Positions 18,803 through 29,608 are shown, counted from the stretch's first letter. The stretch is DNA of 64,000 nucleotides from Clostridiales bacterium (GCA_015056315.1 SVGN01000001.1:62001-126000); one strand, 5' to 3'. Notes: a model not told the origin generated them from the sequence alone. Made by a program: numbers and translations.

Positions 18803-20070
18803 AGCTCTCTACCTTAACGGTGGGGCAGCTGAACGAATATGTTCGCCGGGTGCTGGCCTCCGACCCCATGCTGCGCTCCGTTTGCGTGGTGGGGGAGATC
18901 AGCAACCTGAAGCGCCATGTATCGGGTCACTGGTACTTCTCCCTGAAGGATGAGGAAGCCGCCATCAACTGTGCCATGTTCCGTCAGGCGGCGGCAGGGC
19001 TCCGATTCCGGCCCGAGAACGGTATGCGGGTACGGCTTTACGGTAATGTGAGCCTGTATACCAAAACCGGCTCCTACCAGCTTTATGTGGAGGAAATGGA
19101 GCAGGATGGCCTCGGAGCTCTCTATCTGCAATTTGAAGCGTTGAAAAACCGCCTCATGCAGGAGGGGCTGTTCGATGCCGCCCTCAAGAAGCCTGTACCA
19201 CAGTATGTGCGGGGCATCGGCATCGTTACCAGCAAAACCGGCGCTGTAGTGCACGACATTGCCCGTGTGGCATGGCGGCGGGATCCCTCTGTGCAGCTGT
19301 ATCTGTGCCCTGCCTCGGTGCAGGGCGCCAATGCTGCCGACGAGATCGTTGCCGCTATTCGCCTGCTGGATCGTTACGACCCGGCAGAGGTGATCATCGT
19401 GGGCCGTGGCGGTGGCAGCATGGAGGATCTGTGGCCCTTCAACGAAGAAAAGGTGGCCCGAGCCATTGCTGCCTGCAAAAAGCCGGTCATCAGCGCCGTT
19501 GGCCATGAGACCGATTTCACCATCGCCGATTTTGTGGCAGATCTCCGTGCCCCCACGCCCTCTGCTGCCGCAGAGCTGGCTGTGCAGCGGCAGGATCTGC
19601 TCTTTCAGCAGCTGGCGGGGCTTTGCACTCAAATGGATGCCGCTTTGGAAAAGCGTCTCTCCGCTTTACATCTCCGTTTGATCCGGACCCGTCAGCAGCT
19701 TACGGCTGCCTCGCCCGAGGAGCGCACCCAGATGCAGCTGAACCGTGTTGCTCAGCTTCGGCTCCGCATGCAGGCTGCCTGCGATGGGCAGCTGGGCCAG
19801 AAGGCTCATGCGCTCTCTGCCGCGCCCCTCAGGCTCCATACCCTATGCGAGAACCGGTTGAACGGTCTGGAGCGCCGCCTTGCACAGGCTACACTGCGCC
19901 TGCGCACCGCAGGCCCGGTGGAGACCATCCGCCGCGGATATGCTGTTGTCATGAAGGATGGCCACGCCATTAAGGATGCGCAGCTGCTCAGCCCCGGAGA
20001 CCGACTCAAACTGCATATGAACAACGGTATCGTATCCACCACGGTGGATCGTATTGAGAAAGGATGCTGA
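18799..20070 (+). CDS. xseA: Exodeoxyribonuclease VII large subunit
   Basis: XseA is the catalytic subunit of exonuclease VII, which degrades single-stranded DNA from both ends. It is 423 residues. The N-terminal OB fold contains VCVVGEISNLKRHVSGHWYF. The nuclease core has GIGIVTSKTGAVVHDI, then IIVGRGGGSMEDLWPFNEE, then ISAVGHETDFTIADFVADLR and APTPSAAAE. A long C-terminal coiled coil follows. A GTG start overlaps the folD stop (GTGA). Confidence 0.97.
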   Translation: MKLSTLTVGQLNEYVRRVLASDPMLRSVCVVGEISNLKRHVSGHWYFSLKDEEAAINCAMFRQAAAGLRFRPENGMRVRLYGNVSLYTKTGSYQLYVEEMEQDGLGALYLQFEALKNRLMQEGLFDAALKKPVPQYVRGIGIVTSKTGAVVHDIARVAWRRDPSVQLYLCPASVQGANAADEIVAAIRLLDRYDPAEVIIVGRGGGSMEDLWPFNEEKVARAIAACKKPVISAVGHETDFTIADFVADLRAPTPSAAAELAVQRQDLLFQQLAGLCTQMDAALEKRLSALHLRLIRTRQQLTAASPEERTQMQLNRVAQLRLRMQAACDGQLGQKAHALSAAPLRLHTLCENRLNGLERRLAQATLRLRTAGPVETIRRGYAVVMKDGHAIKDAQLLSPGDRLKLHMNNGIVSTTVDRIEKGC

Positions 20071-20072
20071 CC

Positions 20073-20348
20073 ATGGCAGCCAAGACCACCAAGAAAGCCC
20101 CTTCCTTCGAAGCCGGGCTGGAAATGCTGGAGGGCATCGCCCAGCAGATGGAGAACACTGATCTGCCTCTGGATGAGCTGATGAAGCTCTACGAGGACGG
20201 CCTCAAGCTGGCTAAAGATCTGGAGACCCGTCTGGAGGCTGCCCGCGGTAGGATGCAGGAGATCCGCAAAGGGCAGGATGGCAAACCCGAAGCGGTCGAT
20301 TGCACCATCGAACAGCAAATGACCCTCATCCCTGCACAGGAGGAATAA
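20073..20348 (+). CDS. xseB: Exodeoxyribonuclease VII small subunit
   Basis: This protein of about 91 residues has the XseB signature SFEAGLEMLEGIAQQMEN followed by LPLDELMKLYEDGLKLAK. It binds the XseA coiled coil. The ATG at 20073 was chosen because AGAAAGGAT lies upstream and it clears the xseA stop; an in-frame ATG at 20064 overlaps xseA. It is followed by ispA after 2 bp. Confidence 0.95.
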   Translation: MAAKTTKKAPSFEAGLEMLEGIAQQMENTDLPLDELMKLYEDGLKLAKDLETRLEAARGRMQEIRKGQDGKPEAVDCTIEQQMTLIPAQEE

Positions 20349-20350
20349 GC

Positions 20351-21271
20351 ATGAATCAGTATCAGGCAGCGGTAGAAGAATACCTTTCCTCGATGGCTCT
20401 GCTTGCCCCCGCCCTGCGGGAACCCACTACCGAAGCGGATGCGGAGACCCCTGCCGAGGGTTCCATCCCGCAGCCGCTCCGCAGTGCCATGCGCTACAGC
20501 CTGCTGCTGCCCGGTAAGCGGCTGCGCCCGGTGCTTCTGCTGGCGGCCTACCATCTCATCAAAGAGGATTGGCGGGAGGCACTGCCTTTTGCCTGCGCGC
20601 TGGAGATGATCCATACCTACTCCCTTATCCACGATGATCTGCCTGCACTGGATGATGACAAGCTCCGCCGTGGACAGCCCACCAATCATCTGGTCTATGG
20701 TGAGAACATGGCCATCCTTGCCGGAGACGGCCTTCTCAACCTTGCCTACGAGACCATGCTGGCTGCGCCACTGTGCGAGAAAGATCCTAAGAACGCCCTT
20801 CGCGCCGCCCGGGAGATCGCCTGCCGTGCCGGTGTGCGGGGCATGATCGCCGGGCAGACGCTGGATGTAAAGCTGGAGGGCAGCCAGCCCGACCGGGAGC
20901 ATGTGCGCTACATCCACCTGCACAAGACCGCTGACCTGATCACCGCTCCGGTGGTGGCGGGCCTCATGCTGGCCGGTGCCACCGAAGAGCAGCTGGAGGC
21001 TGGCCGCAAGTATGGCCGGGGCATCGGTCTGGCGTTCCAGATCGTGGATGATCTGCTGGATATCCAAGGCGATGTGCACAAGCTGGGCAAGGAGACCGGC
21101 ATGGATGCTCAGCGCGGCAAGATGACCTGGCCTGCTGTGTGCGGCGTGGAGCAATCCCGCAGGGATGCGCTGGATGCGGTCACGCAGGCGGTGCACGCCA
21201 TGCAGATCTTTGGCTCCAAGGGCGATTTTTTGGCAGAACTTGCACAAAAATCCCTTGTGCGCAGCAACTGA
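20351..21271 (+). CDS. ispA: Farnesyl diphosphate synthase (polyprenyl synthetase)
   Basis: This enzyme condenses IPP with allylic diphosphates to supply precursors for undecaprenyl phosphate and quinones. About 306 residues. The first aspartate motif is HDDLPALDDDKLRRG, with the six-residue DDxxxxD spacing of bacterial short-chain synthases. The second is FQIVDDLLDI. GKRLRPVLLL binds IPP. Start 20351 is set by AGGAATAA; the longer in-frame ORF overlaps xseB. In Bacillus dxs follows; here it does not. Confidence 0.94.
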   Translation: MNQYQAAVEEYLSSMALLAPALREPTTEADAETPAEGSIPQPLRSAMRYSLLLPGKRLRPVLLLAAYHLIKEDWREALPFACALEMIHTYSLIHDDLPALDDDKLRRGQPTNHLVYGENMAILAGDGLLNLAYETMLAAPLCEKDPKNALRAAREIACRAGVRGMIAGQTLDVKLEGSQPDREHVRYIHLHKTADLITAPVVAGLMLAGATEEQLEAGRKYGRGIGLAFQIVDDLLDIQGDVHKLGKETGMDAQRGKMTWPAVCGVEQSRRDALDAVTQAVHAMQIFGSKGDFLAELAQKSLVRSN

Positions 21272-21315
21272 ATGATGTATGATGAGTTATAGCTCATATT
21301 TGGAGGAAATGTACG

Positions 21316-21774
21316 ATGGCTCCGATCCGGGGGATCCTGAATAATCACGTATTGTTTATCATTCTTCTGGGTTGGTTCGTTGCACAGGCCATCAAGATCC
21401 CCATCTACCGCATCGTAGAGCACGAATGGGATCTGAAACGCTTTTTCGGCTCCGGCGGTATGCCCAGCTCCCACTCCTCCATGGTTACGGCAGGCGCAGT
21501 GGCTATTGGGTTTACCAGTGGCTTCGATACTGCTGTCTTCGCGCTGGCTGTCGCCTTTGCCATGATCGTGATGTACGATGCGGCGGGTGTACGCCGGGAG
21601 ACCGGCACCCAGGCTGCCGTTATCAACCAGATCCTGAAGGATGTGCTCATCAACGGTAAACAGATCTCCGATGAAGAGCTGAAGGAGCTTGTAGGCCATA
21701 CGCCCCTGGAGGTCGCCTGCGGAGGAGTGCTGGGTGCGGTCGTTGCCGTTGTGTATCTGCTCCTTGTATTCTGA
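21316..21774 (+). CDS. Divergent PAP2/YuiD-family membrane protein
   Basis: This 152-residue protein has three or four membrane spans. It carries the YuiD (DUF212) hallmark GSGGMPSSHSSMVT and the loop YDAAGVRRETGTQAAVIN. The family is distantly related to PAP2 phosphatases and haloperoxidases. It retains the Ser-His part of the phosphatase motif, but its activity is not established. GGAGGAAAT at 21302-21309 precedes the start. Confidence 0.82.
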   Translation: MAPIRGILNNHVLFIILLGWFVAQAIKIPIYRIVEHEWDLKRFFGSGGMPSSHSSMVTAGAVAIGFTSGFDTAVFALAVAFAMIVMYDAAGVRRETGTQAAVINQILKDVLINGKQISDEELKELVGHTPLEVACGGVLGAVVAVVYLLLVF

Positions 21775-21808
21775 TCTCCGCTATCAATCAATCATGAGGT
21801 GAACGACA

Positions 21809-22342
21809 ATGATGGATCATTTTCTGGAAGAAGTGGTTGTGAAGCGCAACCGTACCTTCAACGATGTTCTCTACCTGCTCTCCAATGTGGTCATGGTCGT
21901 CTGTGCCCTGCTGGCCTTTATGACCATCAACACCCTGCTGCAGGCCTTCCACTGGGTCATTCTGGTGTTTGCCCTGCTGAATGCGGCTGTGGCTTTCCTG
22001 CTCTTCCTCTACCGGGATCGTCTCCGCACCGAGTATGAGTACACCTTCACCAACGGCGATCTGGATTTCGCCAAGGTCTTCAACAACCAGAAGCGCAAGA
22101 CCCTGGGCACCATGCGCGTGAAGAACGTGGATGCCTTCGGCCCCGTTGATTCCAACGAGTTCCGCAAGCTTATCAACATGCCCGAGCTCAAGCGCCGCAA
22201 CTGGTTCCTCAACCGCGAGGCCAACCTGTACTACTTCTACTACCAGAAGGAGAGCGTCAAGAACATCATCGTTTTCGAGCCCTCCGACGAGCTGGTGGAT
22301 ATGATCAAGAAATACCTGCCCATGGGCGTTTTCCGTGCATAA
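21809..22342 (+). CDS. Small membrane protein, probably DUF6106-like
   Basis: This 177-residue protein has two closely spaced membrane segments (about 22-44 and 48-68). A basic, aromatic cytosolic domain follows, with EYEYTFTNGDLDFAKVFNNQ and a C-terminal LYYFYYQKESVKNIIVFEPS. I believe this matches a clostridial family of unknown function (DUF6106), but cannot confirm it. It is packed 3 bp from the downstream cysteine desulfurase gene, so it is probably co-transcribed. Confidence 0.55.
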   Translation: MMDHFLEEVVVKRNRTFNDVLYLLSNVVMVVCALLAFMTINTLLQAFHWVILVFALLNAAVAFLLFLYRDRLRTEYEYTFTNGDLDFAKVFNNQKRKTLGTMRVKNVDAFGPVDSNEFRKLINMPELKRRNWFLNREANLYYFYYQKESVKNIIVFEPSDELVDMIKKYLPMGVFRA

Positions 22343-22345
22343 AAG

Positions 22346-23503
22346 ATGATGCAGATCTATTTGGATAACAGCGCCACCACCCGCCCCTGCGAGGCGGCTG
22401 TGGAAGCGATGCTGAAAAGTATGCGGGAGGATTATTACAATCCTTCCGCACTTTATGCGCCCGCCATGCAGGGCGAGCAGATCCTGAAGGATGCCGCCGC
22501 CGCCATCGGCGCAGCCGTTGGCTCGGATGCCAGACATGTGGTCTTTACCTCCGGCGGCACCGAAAGCGATAACCTGGCCATTTTCGGTCATATGCAGCTG
22601 AACCGGGATGGGGGAGACATCCTCTATACCGCAGCCGAGCATGCTGCTGTGCGCCTTACTTGCGAGGAGGCCGCCAAGCGCTACGGCTGCACCGCCAGGG
22701 AGATCCCTCTTACCCGCGAGGGCAGTGTGGATCTGGCTGCGCTGGAAGAGATGCTCTCCGAAAACACCCGCATGATCTGTGTGATGCAGGTCTGCAACGA
22801 GACAGGTGTGATCATGCCCATACGTGAGATCTGCCAGCTCCGTGCCAGAATCTGCCCCAAGGCGGCCATCCATGTGGATGGTGTACAGGGCTTCCTGCGG
22901 GTGCCCTTCTCCATGAAACAGCTGCCGGTGGATTCCTACGCCATCAGTGCGCATAAGTTCCACGGCCCCAAGGGCGTGGGCGCTCTTGTCTGGCGTGAGG
23001 GCTTCCGCTTCAAGCCCATGCTCATTGGCGGTGGCCAGCAGAACGACCGGCGCAGCGGTACCGAAAACACCGTTGGCATCGCCGGTATGGGTGCTGCGGT
23101 CAAAGCCTTCCCGGCGGATGGGGCAGCGCATATGCTGGCGCTGAAAAAACAACTGGTAGAAGCGCTTGCAGCCGCTTTGCCCGATATGCAGGTGCTGGGC
23201 CTTCCTGTAGAGGATCCCTGCAGCGCCCCCCACATCCTGAATGTGGCCTTCCCTCCGGTGCGGGCAGAGACCCTGCTCCACGCTCTGGAGATGGATGGCA
23301 TCATCGTTGGCACCGGCTCTGCCTGCTCCTCCAAAAAGGGTAAGCATTCCCATGTGCTCACTGCCATGCAGTGTACTCCGGCGGTTATGGAAAGTGCCAT
23401 CCGCATCAGCCTTTGCCCCGAAAATACCCAGCAGGAGATGCTTCAAACCGCCGCCGCGGTGATCCGTCAGGTAGAAATGCTCCGGCGTTACGTACGCCGC
23501 TAA
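22346..23503 (+). CDS. Cysteine desulfurase (NifS/IscS family), ThiI partner type
   Basis: This PLP enzyme of 385 residues releases sulfur from cysteine as a persulfide. Landmarks: YLDNSATTRP, the PLP lysine in [10 protein letters not shown], and the persulfide cysteine in GTGSACSSKKGKHSH. Its position immediately upstream of thiI mirrors the B. subtilis nifZ-thiI pair. This suggests that it feeds 4-thiouridine synthesis in tRNA rather than general Fe-S assembly; a second desulfurase at 60048-61220 sits with iscU. No strong ribosome binding site precedes it, so translation may be coupled to the upstream gene. Confidence 0.9.
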   Translation: MMQIYLDNSATTRPCEAAVEAMLKSMREDYYNPSALYAPAMQGEQILKDAAAAIGAAVGSDARHVVFTSGGTESDNLAIFGHMQLNRDGGDILYTAAEHAAVRLTCEEAAKRYGCTAREIPLTREGSVDLAALEEMLSENTRMICVMQVCNETGVIMPIREICQLRARICPKAAIHVDGVQGFLRVPFSMKQLPVDSYAISAHKFHGPKGVGALVWREGFRFKPMLIGGGQQNDRRSGTENTVGIAGMGAAVKAFPADGAAHMLALKKQLVEALAAALPDMQVLGLPVEDPCSAPHILNVAFPPVRAETLLHALEMDGIIVGTGSACSSKKGKHSHVLTAMQCTPAVMESAIRISLCPENTQQEMLQTAAAVIRQVEMLRRYVRR

Positions 23504-23521
23504 AGAAAGGAAGTGCGCCCA

Positions 23522-24667
23522 GTGCGCGAGATTTTGCAGGTCCGCTTCGGCGAGATTTTCCTCAAGGGCTCCAATCGTCCCTATTTTATGCGCATGCTAG
23601 TGGAGCGTATCCGCAATGCTGTAAAGGAACTGAACGGCCATGTGTGGCTCAGCGACAGCCGTGTCTACGTCAGTGATCTGACCGATATGGATGAGGGCAT
23701 CCGCAAGGTGGGCAAGGTATTCGGCGTGCACAGCCTGTGCCGTGCCCTGGAGCTGCCCAAGGACGATTTCAACGCCATCTGCGAGGCTGCCGTTCAACTG
23801 GTGGAGGATCACCACGGTACCTTCAAGGTGAACGCCCGCCGCAGCGATAAGCGTTACTTTATGGATTCCCCCGCCATCAATATGGAGGTGGGTCATTATG
23901 TCTTGGAGAAGCGCCCCGACCTGACGGTGGATGTGCACGACCCCGAACTGACCATCTCTGTGGAGATTCGCGACCAGGCGTATGTGTACACCCGCCCCAT
24001 CATGGCGGTGGGCGGTATGCCCGTCGGCACCAACGGCCGTGCCACCCTGCTGCTCTCCGGCGGCATCGACAGCCCCGTTGCAGGCTGGATGATCGCCAAG
24101 CGCGGCGTAAGCATGAGCGCCGTACACTTCAACTCCCCGCCCTACACCAGTGAGCGTGCCAAGGAAAAGGTGCTGGAGCTGGCCCGCATCCTTTCCGAGA
24201 GCCTTTGCGGCATCAAGGTGCATGTGGTACCCTTTACCGATATCCAGATGCAGATCCACGAGAAATGCCATCCGGATTACACCACCATCATCATGCGCCG
24301 CTACATGATGCGCCTTGCCAACGCTATCGCTCATAAGGAGCGTGCACAGGCGCTGGTCACCGGTGAGAGTATCGGTCAGGTGGCCAGCCAGACCATGCAG
24401 GCCCTTACCTGCACCGACGAGATCGCCGATATTCCGGTGTTCCGTCCCCTGATCGGTCTGGATAAGGTAGAGATCATCGATATCGCCAACAAGATCGGCA
24501 CTTACGAAACCTCCATCCTGCCTTACGAGGATTGCTGCACCGTATTCACGCCCCGTCACCCCGCCACCAAGCCCAAGATGGAGATCATTCTGGAGGGCGA
24601 GAGCAAGCTGGATACCGAAGCCCTCATTCAGGCGGCGTTGGACGGCACTGTGGTCTACGATCTGTGA
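23522..24667 (+). CDS. thiI: tRNA 4-thiouridine synthase ThiI
   Basis: ThiI adenylates and thiolates U8 of tRNA. It has about 381 residues: an N-terminal ferredoxin-like domain, THUMP (about 60-165) and an AANH/PP-loop domain with LLSGGIDSPVAGWM. The C-terminal rhodanese domain of E. coli ThiI is absent, as in other Firmicutes. The GTG at 23522 is favoured over GTG 23513 because GAAAGGAAG occupies 23505-23513. Confidence 0.94.
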   Translation: MREILQVRFGEIFLKGSNRPYFMRMLVERIRNAVKELNGHVWLSDSRVYVSDLTDMDEGIRKVGKVFGVHSLCRALELPKDDFNAICEAAVQLVEDHHGTFKVNARRSDKRYFMDSPAINMEVGHYVLEKRPDLTVDVHDPELTISVEIRDQAYVYTRPIMAVGGMPVGTNGRATLLLSGGIDSPVAGWMIAKRGVSMSAVHFNSPPYTSERAKEKVLELARILSESLCGIKVHVVPFTDIQMQIHEKCHPDYTTIIMRRYMMRLANAIAHKERAQALVTGESIGQVASQTMQALTCTDEIADIPVFRPLIGLDKVEIIDIANKIGTYETSILPYEDCCTVFTPRHPATKPKMEIILEGESKLDTEALIQAALDGTVVYDL

Positions 24668-24681
24668 TCTATCGTCCATTT

Positions 24682-24712
24682 GCCCGGGAAGCATTTGCTT
24701 TCCGGGCTTTCG
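24682..24712 (+). terminator. Terminator of the thiI transcript
   Basis: GCCCGGGAAGC pairs with GCTTTCCGGGC (one wobble pair, 4-nt loop) and is followed by TTTCGATTT. Confidence 0.8.
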
Positions 24713-24741
24713 ATTTATTGATAGAAAAATATCAAAACGCA

Positions 24742-24770
24742 TTGCAAAAGCAATCTGTCTGCTGTATAAT
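24742..24770 (+). promoter_or_regulatory. Predicted promoter of the cggR glycolytic operon
   Basis: The -35 TTGCAA (24742-24747), 17-bp spacer and perfect -10 TATAAT (24765-24770) lie about 58 bp before cggR. Confidence 0.8.
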
Positions 24771-24776
24771 GGAAGG

Positions 24777-24811
24777 CGGGATAAATTTGGTCATGTGGGA
24801 CGAAATTTGAC
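24777..24811 (+). promoter_or_regulatory. Predicted CggR operator (two tandem repeats)
   Basis: Two 16-bp direct repeats, CGGGATAAATTTGGTC (24777-24792) and TGGGACGAAATTTGAC (24796-24811), start just after the -10 box. Both resemble the B. subtilis CggR half-operator CGGGAC-N6-TGTC, which also occurs as a tandem pair. The repeat period here is 19 bp. Confidence 0.7.
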
Positions 24812-24827
24812 CCGATGGAGTGAGGCT

Positions 24828-25853
24828 ATGCAAGACGATTACTTTGTACTGATGCAGAAGCTGGCCCCGGATCTGGCGCAGGAGATCGAACGCAGAGCCC
24901 TTGTGCTTGAGCGGATCGGCGCACTACAGCCTGTCGGGCGACGGCTTCTGGCACAACGGCTCAACCTGCCGGAGCGCGAGGTGCGCACCGTCGCATCCCT
25001 GCTCAAGGAGCATGGGCTGGTCTCGCTGGATGCAGCCGGTATGAGTCTGACGAGCGAAGCCAATGCGATCCTGCCCATGGCAAGCCGCCTGAGCCGCGAG
25101 TTGAAGGGCCTTACCGGTCTGGAGACCGCTCTTTCCCAGCGGTACGATGGGGTTAAGGTGTGCGTGGCAGCAGGCAATGCCGATCTGGACGACCACGTTC
25201 TCCACGAGGTTGGGCGCAATGCTGCCGGTCGCCTCCGTTCCTTCCTGCAAACAGGAAGCACCCTTGCCGTAACAGGCGGCAGCACCATTCATCAGGTGGC
25301 GTATTCCATCCCACAGGGCTCGCCCATGAATGTGATGGTGGTACCGGCCAGAGGCGGCATCGGCCGCTCGCTGGAGACCCAGGCCAACACCGTCGCCTGC
25401 GAGATCGCCAAAAGGCTTGGCGGCCACCACCGCATGATGCATCTGCCCGACAGGCTGGATGAGCAGGCCCTTGCCGAGATGCGCAAAATGCGCGAGATCG
25501 ACGAGACCCTCAGCCTTCTGGAGCGTGCCGATGTGGTGCTCCACGGCGTGGGCCGGGCAGATGATATGGCCCGCAAGCGTCAGTTGCCCGCCGAGGTGGA
25601 GACGGATGTGCTCCGCAAAGGCGCTGTGGCAGAGGCTTACGGCTGCTACTTCGACCGGAACGGCAAGCTGGTCTACTCGGCATCCACGGTATCCCACAAT
25701 CTGGGCGTACTCAAGCCCAACTGCGCGCTGATCGCCGTAGCGGCAGGCGCGCGCAAGGCAGAAGCTATCGATGCGGCCATGCGCAGCCGCAAGCATGCCA
25801 TGCTCGTTACCGATGAAGGCGCTGCCAATGCGATCCTGTCCATGAAGGACTAA
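24828..25853 (+). CDS. cggR: Central glycolytic genes regulator CggR (SorC family)
   Basis: CggR represses glycolytic genes until fructose-1,6-bisphosphate binds. The protein is about 341 residues. An N-terminal helix-turn-helix (about 28-75, [20 protein letters not shown]) is followed by a SorC/NagB-like sugar-binding domain with [15 protein letters not shown] and the [17 protein letters not shown] segment. The ATG at 24828 has GGAG 7 bp upstream. The gene heads pgk-tpiA-gpmI, and a matching tandem operator lies in its leader, supporting autoregulation. Confidence 0.9.
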   Translation: MQDDYFVLMQKLAPDLAQEIERRALVLERIGALQPVGRRLLAQRLNLPEREVRTVASLLKEHGLVSLDAAGMSLTSEANAILPMASRLSRELKGLTGLETALSQRYDGVKVCVAAGNADLDDHVLHEVGRNAAGRLRSFLQTGSTLAVTGGSTIHQVAYSIPQGSPMNVMVVPARGGIGRSLETQANTVACEIAKRLGGHHRMMHLPDRLDEQALAEMRKMREIDETLSLLERADVVLHGVGRADDMARKRQLPAEVETDVLRKGAVAEAYGCYFDRNGKLVYSASTVSHNLGVLKPNCALIAVAAGARKAEAIDAAMRSRKHAMLVTDEGAANAILSMKD

Positions 25854-25918
25854 CACCGTTTGCTCGCCCGCAAGGGCTTTGCAATACCAACTATCAGGTT
25901 TTAAGGAGAGTGCACACC

Positions 25919-27115
<1,197 letters not shown>

Positions 27116-27125
27116 GATTCTTCGC

Positions 27126-27159
27126 GTTTGCGCAGGCTGCCTTGTCGGCCTGCGCAAAC
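27126..27159 (+). terminator. Intercistronic hairpin between pgk and tpiA
   Basis: A 12-bp perfect stem, GTTTGCGCAGGC (27126-27137) with GCCTGCGCAAAC (27148-27159), starts 10 nt after the pgk stop. There is no strong U-tract, so it may stabilise or process pgk mRNA, or terminate only partially. Confidence 0.6.
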
Positions 27160-27243
27160 TTTGCGAAAACGGATAACCCGCTTTTGCATTGAACATACTG
27201 CGTCATGGCGTTGCCAGACCCATAAGAAAGAGGTACATAACCT

Positions 27244-27996
27244 ATGCGTAAAGCCATTATTGCCGGCAACTGGAAGATGAACAAGACCCCCGCCGAGGCC
27301 GCCGAGCTTGTCAAGGCGCTGGTTCCCGCTGTGAAGGATGCGGATTGCGATGTTGTTGTGTGCGTGCCCGCCACCGATTTCGCCGCCGTAAAGGAAGCTG
27401 CCGAGGGCAGCAACATCAAGCTGGGCGCTCAGAACGTCCACTTTGCCAAGAGCGGCGCCTACACCGGCGAGCTCAGCGCCGATATGCTCAAGGCTTGCGG
27501 TGTGGAGTATGTGGTCATCGGCCACAGCGAGCGCCGTCAGTACTTCGGCGAGACCGATAAGACCGTCAACGCCCGCGTTCGCGCTGCCGTTGCCGCCGGC
27601 CTGACCCCCATCATCTGCGTGGGTGAGCTGAAGGACGAGCGTGAGACCGGCTACACCGATATCATCGTTGAGTACCAGACCCTGATGGCCCTCCATGGCC
27701 TCACCAACGACGAGATCAAGGCTGCCGTTATCGCTTACGAGCCCGTTTGGGCCATCGGCACCGGCCTCACCGCTACCGATGAGCAGGCCAACGAGACCAT
27801 CGGCGTCATCCGCAAGGCCATCGAGCGCAAGTATGGCAAGGATGTGAGCGATGCTGTTCGCATCCAGTACGGCGGCAGCATGAACCCCGGTAATGTGAAG
27901 GGCCTGATGGCTCAGCCCGAGATCGACGGCGGTCTGATCGGCGGCGCTTCCCTGAAGGCCCCCGACTTCACCTCCGTGGTGCTGTACAACAAGTAA
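27244..27996 (+). CDS. tpiA: Triosephosphate isomerase
   Basis: This enzyme interconverts dihydroxyacetone phosphate and glyceraldehyde 3-phosphate. 250 residues of TIM barrel: AGNWKMNKT with the substrate-binding Lys, catalytic His in VIGHSERRQYFGE, catalytic Glu in IAYEPVWAIGTG, and the phosphate-binding QYGGSMNPGN and GGLIGGASL loops. It lies 128 bp after pgk and 16 bp before gpmI. Confidence 0.98.
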   Translation: MRKAIIAGNWKMNKTPAEAAELVKALVPAVKDADCDVVVCVPATDFAAVKEAAEGSNIKLGAQNVHFAKSGAYTGELSADMLKACGVEYVVIGHSERRQYFGETDKTVNARVRAAVAAGLTPIICVGELKDERETGYTDIIVEYQTLMALHGLTNDEIKAAVIAYEPVWAIGTGLTATDEQANETIGVIRKAIERKYGKDVSDAVRIQYGGSMNPGNVKGLMAQPEIDGGLIGGASLKAPDFTSVVLYNK

Positions 27997-28012
27997 GAAG
28001 GAGCAACGACAA

Positions 28013-29554
28013 ATGGAAAAGACCATGACTGCTCTTATCATCATGGACGGCTTCGGCATCAACCCCGCTACCGAGGGCAATGCCATCTATCAGCAGGGCA
28101 CCCCTGTGCTGGATGCGCTGATGGCCAAGTACCCCACCACCCAGCTGGGTGCCAGCGGTATGGACGTTGGTCTGCCGGATGGCCAGATGGGCAACAGCGA
28201 AGTCGGCCACCTGAACATCGGCGCAGGCCGCATCGTGTATCAGGAGCTCACCCGCATCACCAAGGATATCCAGGATGGCGTATTCTTTGAGAAGAAGCCC
28301 CTGGTCAAAGCCATGGATACCGCCAAGGAGACCGGCAAGGCCGTTCACCTGATGGGCCTTCTGAGCGATGGCGGCGTACACAGCCACAACACCCACCTGT
28401 ACGCTCTGCTGGAGATGTGCAAGCAGCGCGGCCTGAAGGATGTATATGTGCACTGCTTCCTGGATGGCCGTGATGTGCCCCCCTCCAGCGGCATCGACTA
28501 TGTGAAGGAGCTGCAGCAGAAGCTGGAAGAGATCGGCGTTGGCAAGATCGCTACCGTGATGGGCCGTTACTGGGCCATGGACCGCGACAACCTGTGGGAT
28601 CGTGTGCAGAAGGCCTACGATGCCATGGTGCTGGGCGTTGGCGAGACCGCCGCTACCGGCGCTGAGGCCGTCGAGCAAAGCTACGCCAAGGAAGAAACCG
28701 ACGAGTTCGTCAAGCCCACCGTGGTGCTGGAAAACGGCAAGGCCGTTGCCACCATCGGCGAAGGCGACAGCGTCATCTTCTTCAACTTCCGCCCCGACCG
28801 TGCCCGCCAGCTGACCCGCACTTTCATCATGCCCGATTTTGACGGCTTCGTCCGTGCCAATGGCTATTTCCCCGTCAATTTCGTCTCCATGACCCAGTAC
28901 GACGAGACCTTCACCGGCCTTGAGATCGTCAATCCTCCGGAAACGCTGGATAACACCATGGGCGAGTACCTCTCCAAGCTGGGCAAGACGCAGCTGCGCA
29001 TTGCCGAGACCCAGAAGTACGCTCATGTTACCTTCTTCTTCAACGGCGGCGTGGAAAAGCCCAACGATGGCGAAGATCGCGAGCTGATCCCCTCCTCCAA
29101 GGTAGCCACCTTCGATATGAAGCCCGAAATGTCTGCCTACGAGGTTACCGAGAAGGCTGTTGAGCTGATCAACGAGAAGAAGTACGACGTGATGATCCTC
29201 AACTTTGCCAACTGCGACATGGTAGGCCACACCGGCGTGATGGAAGCCGCCATGAAAGCTGTTGCCACGGTTGATGAGTGCGTGGGCAAGGTAGTGGAGG
29301 CTGTTCTGGCCAACGGCGGCCGCGCCTTCGTTACCGCCGACCACGGCAATGCCGACCAAATGGTGGATCCTGCGAACGGCGAGCCCTTCACCGCTCACAC
29401 CACCAATCCTGTTCCCTTCATCGCTATCGGCCCCGAAATGATCGGCCGTACCCTGCGTGAAGGCGGCCGCCTGGCGGATATCGCTCCCACCATGCTGGAT
29501 AGCATGGGTCTGGAGATCCCCGCCCAGATGACCGGCAAGAGCCTGCTGGCTTAA
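28013..29554 (+). CDS. gpmI: 2,3-bisphosphoglycerate-independent phosphoglycerate mutase
   Basis: This manganese enzyme interconverts 3- and 2-phosphoglycerate. 513 residues, alkaline phosphatase fold: LIIMDGFGINP at the first metal site, the phospho-acceptor Ser in GQMGNSEVGHLNIGAG, then HCFLDGRDVPPSSG, and FVTADHGNADQM near the C-terminus. AAGGAG precedes the ATG. It ends the glycolytic operon; enolase is not adjacent. Confidence 0.98.
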   Translation: MEKTMTALIIMDGFGINPATEGNAIYQQGTPVLDALMAKYPTTQLGASGMDVGLPDGQMGNSEVGHLNIGAGRIVYQELTRITKDIQDGVFFEKKPLVKAMDTAKETGKAVHLMGLLSDGGVHSHNTHLYALLEMCKQRGLKDVYVHCFLDGRDVPPSSGIDYVKELQQKLEEIGVGKIATVMGRYWAMDRDNLWDRVQKAYDAMVLGVGETAATGAEAVEQSYAKEETDEFVKPTVVLENGKAVATIGEGDSVIFFNFRPDRARQLTRTFIMPDFDGFVRANGYFPVNFVSMTQYDETFTGLEIVNPPETLDNTMGEYLSKLGKTQLRIAETQKYAHVTFFFNGGVEKPNDGEDRELIPSSKVATFDMKPEMSAYEVTEKAVELINEKKYDVMILNFANCDMVGHTGVMEAAMKAVATVDECVGKVVEAVLANGGRAFVTADHGNADQMVDPANGEPFTAHTTNPVPFIAIGPEMIGRTLREGGRLADIAPTMLDSMGLEIPAQMTGKSLLA

Positions 29555-29562
29555 GCAAAACC

Positions 29563-29598
29563 AAGCCCGATGCGGAGGCGATCCGCATCGGGCTTTTA
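29563..29598 (+). terminator. Terminator of the cggR-gpmI operon
   Basis: A 14-bp perfect stem, AAGCCCGATGCGGA with TCCGCATCGGGCTT, a 5-nt loop and a TTTT run. Confidence 0.92.
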
Positions 29599-29608
29599 CA
29601 TGTCATGT